DNA of 64,000 bases from Paramarasmius palmivorus. Its lineage: Eukaryota > Basidiomycota > Agaricomycetes > Agaricales > Marasmiaceae. How positions within the stretch are numbered: the first letter of the stretch is position 1; every line of letters starts with the position of its first letter. Both the position numbers and the translations under genes were made by a program. The stretch is taken from positions 62,001 through 126,000 of the forward strand of contig JAYKXP010000128.1 in the NCBI GenBank assembly GCA_037176845.1. The letters run 5' to 3'. Shown here in pieces: positions 48,624-61,472 of the stretch. The notes beneath the pieces are model-generated. The model did no database searches. It worked only from the letters and a program-made list of their open reading frames with translations, and was not told the origin of the DNA.

Positions 48624-51300
48624 TCATGGCCGGAACCAATGTACTTGCAAAGTATTCGGATCGTTTGTCGGGTTCCATCCGATACGACCTGAGATTCCAT
48701 CACCACTATCTCCCTGACGCAAAGAGCTTATACCAGCAACACGATGGTCTGGAGGCTCAAGAATCACCAGCGGGATGTCGCTAACAGTATCTGTATCTTG
48801 ACCTGAGTCGGCGGCAGTGCCTCCAGTATCGACGATTCCTTGTCCTCCGTGGTTAAACCCTGCAGATTCACCTTGCCCTTCTAATGGCGAAGGGGCGGCT
48901 TGAGCACCACCCTCAGTAGCCTGTGCGAGGCAATCTGGGTCGGTATCAAGTGGTACTCTCAGTACAGCGAGTTCATTGTCTCCAGCTGAGAGAGGTACTG
49001 ACACACCTTCAGCAACACCCTGAGAGGCTGCCACCTGGATGTCAGAATCTCCAGGATTGGTACCGTCAGCTAGCGTCCTTGCTGGATCGTCGTTATCCGG
49101 CGGCAAAGCGGAATCCTCATCGACAGCCCGCGACCCAGAGTCACCTGGGTCGGCGCTACCAGGTAACAAGGTACCATCTGCGAGTTCCAGGAGTTTACCT
49201 GCTGCGTCGTTCTGAGATCCATGGACCTGTATTTCGATGCTCTCCTCGACATTGCCTGCTCGCGATGGTGGCCTTTCTCCGTCTTCATTCTGGGGATTGT
49301 TGGATTGTGGGCGTACGGTATCTACGGAATATCGGATAGGTTCGAGTTGGGGAAGTTGGAAAGAGGGATGTGGGTCTTCGTCTTCATCAGGGAAAGGTGC
49401 GAAGTAGTCGTTGGGTAGTTTACCGACTTCCTGGGCCTTTTCAATTGCATCATCCCAGCTATGCCATATGAAATCGTCACGAGAGTACAATCCACGTCTT
49501 ATAATCTCGTGATGAACGAACCTAATGAATGCCTGCCCCCTTTGACTCGTCAACAACACCGAAGGTGGATCCGAATTGCAAATATGCAGTGCAAGGGCAA
49601 TAGCAAATGCCACCCGCTCCTCATTGTGTCGTTTCTCATCATACCCTAGAGAAGGTTTCCAGGATTCCTCGAAATGCCACAGGAGCGGGAGGCTTAACTG
49701 TTGGACCCAGGACCCCTCGTGTGACCATATTGCAGTGGCAAAGGGAAGGGGAATGAAGAACTGAAAGTTTCTTGATGATTTTGGGAGCTTCTGGGTGAAA
49801 TCTTCAAGAGATTTAGATAAAGAATCAAAATTCGCAGTGTCGACAAAGACATCCCAAAGCCGGTGCCAGAACAACAACTGAATTCCCTCCCGGGAGTGGA
49901 GTGGAGGGTCACTAGTGATGGGTTTGGGCATGGAGTACATAGGTGGGTTTCTGAGGTATACCCCAACATGTATCTCCTTCCCCTCCCACATCGCAATATC
50001 CCACCGATCCAGAACAGCAGAAATCACCACGGAACGGGGAAGCGTTTCCAACATGATCTCGAGATGAGGAATCATCGAAGGGCTATCACGAAACATTGTG
50101 ACGGCCCATTGCAGCGCCTGCAGTTCGTAAATCTGCAGTTGGAAGGGGTAAGCATACCCAGTGAACACCTCCTGGTCAAACTGCCTGACCACTTGGAGGT
50201 CAAATGTCGACCAACTGGAGGCCTGGGCATGGATATGATCCCATAAGGGGCGGAGATGGGACTGAGTGAAGTTATTGATGAAAGGAAAGCGGAGGAGTGG
50301 TTTGGGGAGTGTGGTGAAGAGTTTGTAGACGGCCCATGCTTGAGGAGACTTGTATGGGCAGATGAACTGGTAAGCCAACTGCCCAAAGTCATGGTGGTGG
50401 ATGTGAAGGTCGTGTTCATCTTGAGTGTCAATAAACTGAGCCTGATCGCGTGGAATTGTGATAGCGGGTAGGATTGTCGTGAGGAAATACAGCCCAATGC
50501 TGAGCGAAATAGCTGCGAGGCATATACCAAAGACTATGGCCTGTAGCGTCCAAAGGAGATCCAAAATACCGGCAAAAAAGAAGACCAATGCAATTTCGAG
50601 AAGAATTGGGAGAGCTGACAAAAATGATGCTACACCCCATTTCTCGAAACTATCTCGGCGTAGCTGTCGTAGTGCCAGATCTTCTCCTGGTGTCCGAGTC
50701 GGTACGTCGCGCTGGTGTTCGCGTAGCCACTGTTTGCACAGTAGACCGAAAAGAGCAGACGTGAGGCTGAAGATGAGACTGAGAAACCAAAAGCAATTGA
50801 TGCGAATTGACGAAGCATCTGGTGTGAATGATGCTGGTTTAGTCTGAGTTCCGTTGAGTTGTTGGGAGATTTGGGTAAGGATTACAACCGTTGTATCTTC
50901 GCTGAGCCATTGGTATGATTCGATGAGGAATGCGGTTACGACCGCAGAGAAGAGACCGGCCTATTCATGGATTAGAAAACTGCTAGAAAGATGAAACTTG
51001 ACATACAAAAACCAGGAGAGTGTCAATGTCTTCTTTCCAGCCTAGAATCATTCCGTCGTCGTATTTCTTGACTTCGGCCTGTAGCTTTTCGTATGCCGGT
51101 TCGATGACCTCTTTCTTCCACTTTTCTTCCTCCTCCCACATCCTCTCCTCCTTCTTCCTCTTCTCCTCGACCCTTCTCCGCCTCCACTGCTCCATATCCT
51201 CATCCCACAAGTCCCTTCCCAACTGCTTATACGCCTCTTTCATCCGCTCCTCTTTCTGTCTCCTCTCCTCGCTATCCTCTCTACTCGGGTCCACGTCCAT
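48624..51300 (-). CDS. DUF6535 family membrane protein, paralogue C
   Basis: Exons 51,300-51,007 and 50,960-48,624 are joined across a 46-base phase-0 intron (GTATGT...GAATAG), giving 876 residues. This is the cleanest member: it has the complete start (MDVDPSREDSEERRQKEE), an unbroken coiled coil (about 8-75), YEKLQAEVKKYDDGMILGW, and helices at about 90-112, 152-172, 208-235 and 239-262. The loop carries CKQWLREHQRDVPTRTPGED, where the other paralogues have VAEN or VSEN at the end. The centre (LSKSLEDFTQKLPKS, WDDAIEKAQEVGKLPNDYF) is A-like. The tail (GTNPGDSDIQVAASQGV, end WNPTNDPNTLQVHWFRP) is B/D-like. The gene is oriented toward U7, and its upstream flank matches that of gene A. Function unknown. 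Confidence 0.92.
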
Positions 51301-52010
51301 ATCGCCGTGTCTGGATGAAAGTTTGGTTCCTTCGGCCTGGCAGCTACCACATTAACTACAGTAGAGATGCACGTTGAAGCTCATGTGAACAGTCTATAAT
51401 AAGCTGGTCATATCAGTGGAGATTGACAGGCCTCGTCATTTCATCAACACACCTTGGGCGCTTGAGCGCCGGACCACGCTAGTTATCGGCATGAGGTTTC
51501 CGCATGCCTTGGAGGTAACTGCATCGATACGAAGGAAGAAGAAGGAAATGTCCGGTTGTCGGTGATGGAAGGTGGAAGCGAAGACGATTTTGGGCGCTTA
51601 TTTCATTGTTCCCCGACTTCGATGAACGCTACAATTCAGGATTCTCAGCTTCTTTTAACAGTGGATGGTTCGAAGAATAGTTGGAATGGACGAACTCGGG
51701 CGTCGTAGAAAGGTATGGTTAAACGATTGCAATGCGTCCCTGGTTCTGCTTCAGTCCCAATCAACTCCTTTGCAGACCACTAGCAGGAAGGTCAAAAAGG
51801 TTAAAAACTACGGCCTTTAACACCACACGATTCACGAAGGAAACATCTAACAAACTAGAACAGAACAGAATCATTCAGCAGGATATGTTCCTGCACCTCA
51901 GTCAACTTGCCGGCGTAGTTCAAGCTTCGAGAAAAGGCTGCGCCATGGACGATACATTAGCCTTATACAATATATTCGCATCAAATCGAACATATTCATG
52001 AATACGAAAC
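51301..52010 (-). promoter_or_regulatory. Upstream flank of gene C, homologous to that of gene A
   Basis: It aligns inverted with 7140-7799. Shared blocks include CTTGAACTACGCCGGCAAG, AATAAGCGCCCAAAATCGTC, GACGAGGCCTGTCAATCTCC and CACATGAGCTTCAACGTGCAT. It contains no gene. A promoter lies here by position, but no core element stands out. Confidence 0.45.
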
Positions 52011-55000
52011 TACACATGCTGTCCTGTACCGATACTACGCAATGAACACACGCTCATCGAGAACAATATATGTAGTACTAGGATCGCCGGCGGAACTCAG
52101 TCGAACTAGCGCCTCCATCTCCAACGCTAACATTCCACGCGTGCTTTTCCGGATATCCCGAAGCGCTGATACCAGTGCTGCGTTATGTGTAGAAAGGTTT
52201 CAGAGCTGCTTGCGAGAAACTGTTGCTGATGGTGTGCTTAACCAGCAGCGCGTATCCAGGACGAACCAGGTGGTATTGCCATGACTCCCATAACGCAATA
52301 TGAAGATGGGGTATGAGAAGGCATCGCTGTACAGCGTCCTTGAGCCTGACAGCTTGCAAAGACACCAGATCGTCGGTCCCCAAGCCGTAAAACGTTCACA
52401 AGACCACTCGAAGGCTCGCATTTGGATCCCAAGTATCGCGCTAAGTGTTGAGCAGCATATGAACGTTCACCAGCTGGCCCACATTTCCGGCTCACCTATA
52501 AGACATCCCAAATCAGGTACGCAACTCCAGAAGTATATCTTCAACATACCGATGTTTTCGGGCACCAAATTCTCCTTGATGGTAGCACCAATCTCTCCAA
52601 CGAGTGCAACCGACAACTAGCCTGGCGTTTCTGTAGCCTGGAAGAACACCTAGACAGCTTCCGATGCACCAAACACGATGACCCGCAAGTTGCTTGAACT
52701 GAGTCATATTCGTCGCAAAGGTATGGGATGAAAAGTTGCGATGGAGAAACCGTGTGATGGACTAGCCTGTCGTTTGAAGGTCTTGGAAGGACTTCTTGGC
52801 TCGAGTAATGAGCTGACAGCGAAGGGGGTAGATGGCCAATGCGCTTGCGCGCTATGACGATACTGTTGTCATCTCCGGAAGATTAAAGCTGGTAAAGCAA
52901 CTATGAGCTTCAACCGCAGGACAGCGATATGTCTAACGCACCTCAAGTCTACTTGATATAGCGTGCTTATCCCGCATACTGATAAACCATCAGGCTATGT
53001 ACCAATCAGTATGATACCGAGTGGACATATCCATGAACTTGCATCTACAGCACAATAGATCAGTATACAGCACACGGAAACTAATCGAGAGAAACGTACG
53101 AAAGATAGGAACATTCCCAAACCGAACCTTGAACGCGAGAACAATTCCTTCCCCTAAGCAACTTACTATCAGCCCAGAACTCTCATATGCAACCACACCG
53201 TACCAACATTCTACCCAGCAAACCCAGCTTCCAGCAAGAATACTTGAAGATCCAAGCGCAGCCCCAGTCGGCATGTCTATCAGCGGTACCGCATCTTCGA
53301 TATCTCGATGGACCATAGGCCCATTGGCCGCGTGCTGGGTCCGAGCTTCCAGGTGTAATCGACGTAGGGGACAACGACTCTGGGAATGAAGAACTAGAGT
53401 CTATCGGAATACGAAGTGAGAGAATACGAGGAGGCGCATGATATGATAGCCTTCGGCGCCAGGGTAAAGGGTTTGCGAGAGATTCAAGTTGGCCTTGGGG
53501 TGAAAAGTCCTGCGCTTTCGTTGAGATTGATCGCTCGAGGCTGCAAGTTCTACGTTGTGGAAAGCCCAGGCTGGAGGTCACTGGAGGCGTAGAGAATGGC
53601 CGGGAATACGATACGTCCGTGCCTGGATGAATCTTTCGAAGGAAAGATCGTCCTAAGAATATATGTGCTGTCACGTCTACCTCGAGAAGCGATGGCTGCA
53701 ACTGGTATCCGACCCAAACCCTTGCAGGTGGTAATGTACAGGAAGATGCTGGGCATGGTTCAAGAAAAAGGAACCATGTCGGCCTGGGATACATCCCTAC
53801 AAGAGAGGTAGGCAGTCAGCATTGTTTGTAATCGAGCTGACGTAATCGAGCATGCGGATTGCCCGAACTTCCATCACCATCGGGTACTGGAAGCTCGAGC
53901 ATCCATAGTCGTGATTCGGGAAGGGCGAGCCATTCAGAGGTATATGCTGTCTTTCGAGACCAGCATTGATGGAACGCGACAAGGTTGTCGACGTAGACTT
54001 GGCTGACTTGCCAGAGAACGATGATAGCGGAGCTGCTGGTGACTTAAGTTTGGCCGCAGGAATATCTTGGATGTTTCTTGAGTGGCTGGAATGAAGGGAT
54101 ATCGATATCAGCTAGCACCTAAAAGACATGAAAACAGTACCCACTGACGTGCTATCACAACCTAAGCCCCGGTACGATAGCTTCGCGGTGTGCGCCCCTC
54201 TTACGTGGATACCGTCGTATAAGCCAGGTCATCGGTGATCTTGAGCCTTGAGATACCCAACTAGACGGAATCGTCTGGTGTATCTTCGATATAAAAGGTG
54301 GAACAAAGGGTTAGGCTATTCGCGAGGTCCTCTGGGATGCACCAAAAGCGAGAACCTTCGTGATACGGAAGACTTCCAACGATGGAAAGAGGTCAAGTTG
54401 GGATTGAAGAATGTCGCTGTTGAACCCTTCCGTCCTCGACATCGAGAAACTGTATCCCTGAAAGAATAGCTTCAACTCGTGCATCCTGGGCGAATGCTCC
54501 GAGGCAAGCTACTCGAGATGAAGAACAGATTTGCCGGAGCTCCAAGAGCCGAGGTCTGCGCAACGTGAATCTTGGGGGTTAATGCCCCGAGAAAACGCCG
54601 TGAGCAAGGGGGAGCTTTAGCTGGCGCCAGGCGGGGTACGCGTTCTCCCATCTCTAAGAAGACCAGCATATCCGGAAAGCCTCAGCTTTGGCGTAGCTCA
54701 GAGGCTAATCCTATACCAGAGCTAGCAACTGCCAGACAGCTGCCACTCCAATTTCTTGCAAAACCTCGCCTATTCCCGCGGTACATCGATAAAACGATGG
54801 CTGAGCGTTATGAGATCGATGGACGCATGGGTGATGACTCATCACCTTGTAATTCAAGTTCGAGTCTTTTGCGGTATACGATAGGGAAAAGAGGTTGTGG
54901 GGGATGTAGGGGTTGGGAACTGGATAGTGTCGGCAGTCGTGGTGGTTGTCGGAATGTAGTGTCTGGTTTGGTAGTGGAGGCGCTCGGTATGAGGACTAGA

Positions 55001-58000
55001 GTTCCTTTTTTTCCAGCGCTGTAGATAGATGTCAGGAAAACGGGGTCAAAAGATCACAGACGGAGACTGCTGACCTGGGTATATATCTGGGATGCAAAAT
55101 CTGAACCAAACTCAATCCTCCGAACCCTAATGCATCCTTCTTGACCACGACAGACTTCTCACACCCACACCTTACGCTCCAGGAACTTGTTCTCAACTTG
55201 ATAGAATGCGGGAACAAGGGAGCAGAAAGGCAGTAGGCTCGCGATAGCGTTGGCTCAGCTGCGTGATGGAAGGCTTGGAGGAGAAGGGAGTGGATTATAG
55301 CAATGAACTTGACTCGAAACGCTGCCTTGCGAGGAGTGATGCCGACTATCGAGGTAGAAAAAGGATGTATAGGGCCATGTTGCGTGGAAAGGTGCAACTG
55401 CAGGATGTGGAACGAATTGTGGTTGAAACTGGCGTCGGAGGGAAGGAGATAATGGTGTCCATAGTCGAAGGCGTGGATATCGGCTTGTAATTGTCCTTGG
55501 GTAGGAAGAGCATGAGCAACGGTGAAAGCCGTACTGAGCACTGAAGACAGCGTACCTACCTGGAATTCCGAATAGTTGGGTTAGAACTTGCGGTAAATTG
55601 AAGTGAGCTTTCTGAAGATAAATTAGATCAAGAAAACGATGAACAGAAAATGGCTGAGCGTACCGTAAAAACCTCGCAAATGGAGGAACGAATCGTTGAA
55701 CGATGGTAGTCGTTTTGAAGAAGGCCGTCAAGTCCCGCCGGCAATTGAACGCTTCCACTTTGACCACCAGCATGTCACGTCAAAAGCTCTACCTTGTGTG
55801 GACTTTTTCCAACGGCACCACAGGTACGTCTTCCCTCTATTCCTGAGTATATGTAACACTCAATCCTTTCGAAGCAAACACCGTCCCAATTTTGCTATTC
55901 TAGCCTCTTTCGCCGCCAGACTGATACTTACCGGTGCGTTTTTACGGTCTTCAAGGCTTCAACCAAGCTTCAAACTCGTTGATAGTTCTCATAGCATTGA
56001 TTTACCCTGGGATATGATCTTAGGTACTCAAAATACCCTTCAAATTCAATTCTACAGCATGGATCCCGTGCTGTAGCCTCAACTTCACTTCCGCCGACTC
56101 TACTTGCAGCCTGAAAGCCTGAAAATCATCTAGAGGTGAAAATTGTCGTCGCGAGGATGGAAGGCTCAGGTCGACCGGATAATGGACACCCCGGAGAACC
56201 ATAGACCAAAGGTATGTTCTTTCTATGACTGATAGCCATAGACTCAGCCTTATTACCATGTCATAGCTTCAACACATTCTACGCAAGAAAAGTCCCTCCG
56301 GCTCGTGGTACCCAAGGGTTTGAAGACTATAGATACGCCGAATATAATATTGTCCTGCTGAAGTACATAGGCTGCGACATAGATCGTGGGCGAAAACATC
56401 TTGTTACATATCATCTACGGTATCTGGCACAATCCAAACACGCTTCTGATGTACTAAGCATTTGACGATACGCTTTCATTATGCCTTGATCTCAGCCAAT
56501 TCCTATCCGAACGACAGCCAATGTGTTGATGGTACCTTCAAATTACAAAGTAGTGATCATCAGCCAACGAAATACTGCAGCGAGATGGGAAGCAACATAC
56601 CGACGCTAATAATATCAAACATCGGTTCACCGGGTACTCAATAAGTGAAAGCAACACGCGCACATCCGCTACACCCCTGAGATCAACGACCATAGACCAC
56701 GGTCCTGCCCCTGTCTCTTGTGCAGTGCCATGGTTGTGTTCCACTTTACGGTAGCTTCCTACACGCCCTCAACCCTATGCTCTCATATCCACGTTCACAA
56801 CATCCGCCGGCGAAGATCTGAGCTAAAGCGCTCGCAACGCAAGACATCATTGTCTCCACGCCGGTCAGTTCCTTGATATAATCGTAGGATCAGGCCACAA
56901 TGAATTGACCAGATGACCAGCCTCCCTGGAATTGCCGCATAAATGCCTAGGCGTGTTGGTTACTACTACTAAAGGTGGTGCAAAGCAATGGTTACTTACC
57001 AATAACGACCAGTGAAACATTCACTTGCTCATCATGGCTTGCTGAGCTGCCCCATAAAACTGTTCGTCTTCAAGGTCATCCAAACTTCAAAGCTACCGGT
57101 CCTGGAAATAGAGCCAAAGACAGTGCTTGCCCTGTAAGAGGGATAGCTCTGTTCGCCAGTGGTTCGACACGGTGAGAGGAAATGGTACCGTCATCGATGT
57201 CGGTACTATGTCGATGTTTCAGAGGATAAAGCAGGGAGTACGCCTGATAGAACGCCAAATTTTCATCTACAAGCATGGGAACCCGAATCAACGCGGATGT
57301 ACACGGGGAATCGACACGTGTAGTCTCCAAGACGACTCGGAACTGTGAATGCTTGATTTTATAGTTGTCCCTATGAACCACACGGTATGAATACAACGCG
57401 CGTAAAGAAGGCAGGAAAACTACTCACCGAGAGGTATGGATAATCTTCCATTCAACTCGTTCAGCCGTGAAATCCGGCATCCAACTCATAACAGCGAGTG
57501 ATAGCCTGAGATATCGAGGCGATATCTCTACGTGCACGCAGGCTGGAACAGAGGCAAGGGTCGAGGAGACGCAGATGCATAAAGCGTCAAGTTCCGAGTC
57601 GGGTCTTCTGGATAAGGTGAGAAATCGCTATGGCTAGCCAGAATGGTGTCGCCAGGTCGAGTGGTGCCAAGCTATGCTCTAGCGTGATTCCTCTGGGAAC
57701 ACGTCGAAGGCAAGACTGCCCTATGTCTCCGCGTATTCTGCTCCGTTGTGAATTACGGCTACTAAGGACAAGGAGCTATTAATGAGGCAGCTAAAGGTAA
57801 AACAGCTATTGGATCCCTTACCTTGAGGTTACGTGTACGAGAGAACCGACAATTAGTCCACGAGACCCAGCTTCTGATATGAAAACGAGGCTGTCAGGTC
57901 GGTTGAGCGCAAGCCAGGTATTGAGTTGGCTGCTGTTGACATTATGTCATTCACGTCAGCAAGATTTCCCAGAAGCAAGAAACTGAGCTTACCTCAACGT

Positions 58001-58080
58001 ATAGACACCCTTTCACCAGCCAAAAAGACCGTTCATACCAAACCCGTACCGACTTTTTACCCAAACGGTTTCCGTTGTCA
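52010..58080 (-). pseudogene. U8: decayed repeat unit upstream of gene C
   Basis: Read minus from 58,080: the GAACGGTCTTTTTGGCTGGTG block (58,046-58,026), an intron starting GTAAGCTCAG, and the exon GGACAACTATAAAATCAAGC at about 57,378. Then come blocks sharing with U1 the short form around CCGGCGTGGAGACAATGATG, alpha8 and the CT-rich exon. The family intron is at 55,074-55,019, and the late exons reach 52,010. It corresponds to U1 along most of its length in inverted orientation and, like U1, leads into a DUF6535 gene. All frames are broken. Confidence 0.65.
55701..55769 (-). repeat. alpha8: imperfect palindrome
   Basis: On the minus strand: CTGGTGGTCAAAGTGGAAGC, then TTGCCGGCGGGACTTGACGG, then CAAAACGACTACCATCG. 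The centre is GCCGGCGG as in alpha1, opposite to the other copies. Confidence 0.75.
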
Positions 58081-60480
58081 TTAATCCAACCCCGATTAAC
58101 CCAGCGTATGCGTCAGATGCAGCTAGAACTGTCAACAACGAGGAGCGATAAGGCCAACCACTTGAATTTAAATGATGATCCTTACCGAGTAGATTGAGGA
58201 AAGCCATGAATTGTTGAAACCGGTACCTCAGTCGGATATCCAGAGCTAATCGAGCTCACAAAACCGGTAGTGGGTGTTGAACCTCGAACCTGAAAACTTG
58301 AACACGATACTGAGCTCTACCGCTTGCATTCCTAGTATGAAAGAAAGATTATAAGCCGCTGCTATCCAGACAAAGAGAGTGTATATGGAGAACTTACTGT
58401 GCCTCCAAGTTGCAAGACTACTATCTCCGGGCACACATGGTTTTGGTATGGCCTGTAGCAAGGCTTCATAGAAGTGAATCATGTGTCGTCCTTGCCCCTG
58501 CTTCCAGAAGTCGTGCGTTCGAATGCTTCGCGTCAACGGAAGCCGGAGCCAAGTAATGAACGAGAAACTGGCAATGACCAATCTCATGGCGAGCGCATGA
58601 TACGTCGCCTTGCTGGGACCAACAGAGGCGGAGCATACGGAGCCCATGACGCAGGATACATCGATGAATGTTAGGCATCGACACCCTGAGGAACCACCGC
58701 GAAAACGAGGAGATCCAACCCAACGATAGCGCCGGCGTGTTGCGTTTCAGGATGGAGGTTACATCTGCACCTCCTATCCACAAATCTGGGAGTTCTGCTG
58801 TTGGCATAGCCCGAAATCTGGAGCCATATGACAGCTAAAAACCACCTAATTCCAAGGACACCTCCTTCCTGCGAGACATCGCCTACACGCACACCGGTAT
58901 CGGTGCAGTGACATTACGAATGCGATGAACGCCTAGGTGACGACTTGACACCTTGGGATCCAAACTCGAGGATTCGAGGTATAACATGGGGGAATGAGGC
59001 TGTGGGGGGTGCAGGGGTCGGGAAACGAATCCAGCGCTGGCAGTTGCAGCTATTGTCGGAATGTAGTATGTAGACCTGAGGATAAAGGCATTCTGGGTTT
59101 ATTCTTGTGGTTCAAAAGTTATGGTTCCCATTAACGGCGCTGCAGATGACAAAGTGTAAGGAAAACGCGCTGAAAAGGGAGAAAAAAGGGAGACAGCTCA
59201 CCTGAGTCCGAAACGCGAATTCCGACCTAAATCATTGTCCTGGACCTCTGCTGCGCTCGATATTTCTCTTATTACCAACTGATGCACACCTGGAGCCTGT
59301 TAATTCCTGGATAGAGTACAGGAGACAGGTTTGGTTGGGGCAAAGGGAGCGGAAGGATAGGTGCGCGACAGGTTGCAAACTGCAGCTGAGGAGGCGTTGC
59401 ATAGGCTGCGTGCGGGGAAGGGAGTGGAGCAGGAGGATAAAGTCGCAGTGGAGGTGGTCTGGCGGAATTCTGAGTGCTAGTGAGCATAGGATTTGTGGAA
59501 CAGTCTGAGCCAGGCGTTTGAGCTTGCGTGGAGGATCTGGAGTGGGGAGCTTGGCTTTGGTGTCAGAAAGCGTCTTTGGGAAGGGAGTAGTATATCTTTG
59601 AGGGCGTAGACATCGACTTGAACCTGTACTTGGGTAATAAGAGGCATAAGAAACGCGAAAAACATTGAGCAGAAACGACGTACATACCAAATTCCGAAAA
59701 GTGATCTCTTCAAGCTTTGAGTGTTCCATATTCAACTATTCTGGGCTACTGAGAGATATGCTAGACTTGAAACGATGCAGACGGATGAAATGTCACTCAC
59801 TGAGCAGCTGCAAGATGATGGTTGTAAGGAAAGAGATTCAGAAATGCCGGCGGCCAACCGCGCTTACACTTTGACCACGATCACGCTCTACCGACGTTCT
59901 ACAAATTTTCACCCGTATGATAGTACAAATCCTGGGTTCATGGCTCTATGAATAGGTGTGCGATCCAAGCTTCAGCTGATTTGCCTGCCCTTCTAATCCA
60001 AACCTTTACCTCGCAGCAATCAATATCATGCCGTTCAACGTCAAAACTAGACGTGTAATTCCAAGAACTACATCCATACTTGTAGATTAAGTCCAACGGC
60101 CACTGCAACCAATTGCTTTTGAAGCGTGAACTTATCTGGATGGTTTAAAAGCTTCCGGAACGCGAGATCTTTGTTCAGAAGATGGAATGACAACGACGTT
60201 ACCTCGGAGAGCCGACTCAGGTATGTTCTTCAGACTTCCTACTGCCATATACCCAATCTTATCATCTTATATCGTAGGCCCAAAGCGCTCAGCGCAGGAG
60301 CAGCGGAATCTGCAGGATACAGGCACGCCAACTTATCCCACTATTCACGCACATTGGCTGCAACAGCTACAGTTTTCAATCGTACATCAAAATTTTCAAG
60401 GCATTTATTGCAGCGTTCGACACTTCTCCTTGCCATATCCGAGCCTAGTAGGCTAGTATCCGACTTCCCGGGATGATCAG
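58080..60480 (-). pseudogene. U9: decayed repeat unit between genes D and C
   Basis: It aligns inverted with U3. The left part (60,220-60,130) matches 17,405-17,480. Alpha9, the CT-rich exon and the family intron (59,201-59,140) follow. Then come a block with GGCGATGTCTCGCAGGAAGG (about 58,890), a hydrophobic remnant (LDLLVFAVVPQGVDA) and an intron starting GTAAGTTCTCCATATACACT (about 58,405). It runs straight into U8, so U9 and U8 form a tandem pair like U3 and U4. The 133-codon frame 58,647-58,246 is a remnant. Confidence 0.6.
59813..59880 (-). repeat. alpha9: imperfect palindrome, diverged
   Basis: On the minus strand: TCGTGGTCAAAGTGTAAGCG, then GGCCGCCGGCATTTC, then CAACCATCATCTTGCAGC. 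It is most like alpha3. Confidence 0.65.
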
Positions 60481-61100
60481 TGAACAGAAAACTGATGTGA
60501 GACTCAGGCTTGTCAGGTGTGTTCATTTGCCTTATTTCCGATAGTTTTATACTCACAGCCTCAGTTTTCATTTATATAGCTCTCAGAATCTCCGGAATTC
60601 CGCCTTGTACCCGTGTACCAGACCTACACAGGTACGATAACCTCATAACCGGCATCGTAATCGTCGCGTTTACATGTTCAATTAGCCTGTCAGAATTGGT
60701 TACGACTGCTCAATGCGAAGACCTACAGATAATCAACACCGTTGGCCAGGTTATGGCTCAGTCAACAGCTCCGCCGCTCCGGAATACTTGACCTTCTCAG
60801 CATATCAATTGATCATGAGCAACAGCCCCGAAACCACGATGTTTCCTTCTGGGATTCTTTCGTATGTTGCCTACGTCAGCACATTTTCCTTGAGTCACTC
60901 ATTATACACCTTCCAGGTCGGCCAGTTACAATCAAGGCTAGAAAATGCGGAATAGCAATACCTCGACATGATCATCAAGAACGTTGTAGACGGTTTGAAT
61001 GACCAACAGATTGGATATGAGGTGAGCTGCGAGTCTTGATTCTCCTATCCTTTCCCTCACTGACAGCTTCCTCCAAGGCCGAACCAGGATGAAACCATGA
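60480..61100. other. No gene assigned 3' of gene D
   Basis: A plus-strand frame (60,510-60,791) has a hydrophobic start and middle (IVIVAFTCSISL), and another (60,713-60,955) follows in a different frame. This may be part of the convergent remnant at 61,100-61,400, but no splice model joins them convincingly. Confidence 0.3.
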
Positions 61101-61400
61101 CTCTGGTACCTAACCAATGACCGCGAAAAGACGAACGTCACCCAAAGCTCATGTACTAGTTCACCAGCGGGAGCTCCTTACTCTGGTGTCTAGTACGACT
61201 GACAAAGTGCATTTCTGCACCTTCGTCGGCCGCTATAGTTCCATGATAACAGTGTCGTTTCGTTTCATTCCTCCACTCAAGTCAATTCCATTCCCGGGTT
61301 ACAATGAGAGTGTGCGTGTTTTCTATCTCTTTCTCTCTTATGCCTTAGCTAACACTCCTGACAGTCTAATAACTTATACGATAAATTGGCAACGATACAG
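61100..61400 (+). pseudogene. Remnant of a gene convergent with gene D
   Basis: The exon-like stretch with GTGTCGTTTCGTTTCATTCC and CTCAAGTCAATTCC is followed by an intron-like sequence (donor GTGTGC at about 61,310, acceptor GCTAACACTCCTGACAG ending 61,364). The same pair of blocks is found 3' of gene B on the minus strand, and the intron end alone 3' of gene C. It is convergent with the DUF6535 gene in all three cases. Confidence 0.45.
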
Positions 61401-61472
61401 ACGTACATATTACATACAGACGCGTGTACATTCAATTCAGCGAATACAAATGTTTAGCGCTACGATAACAGC

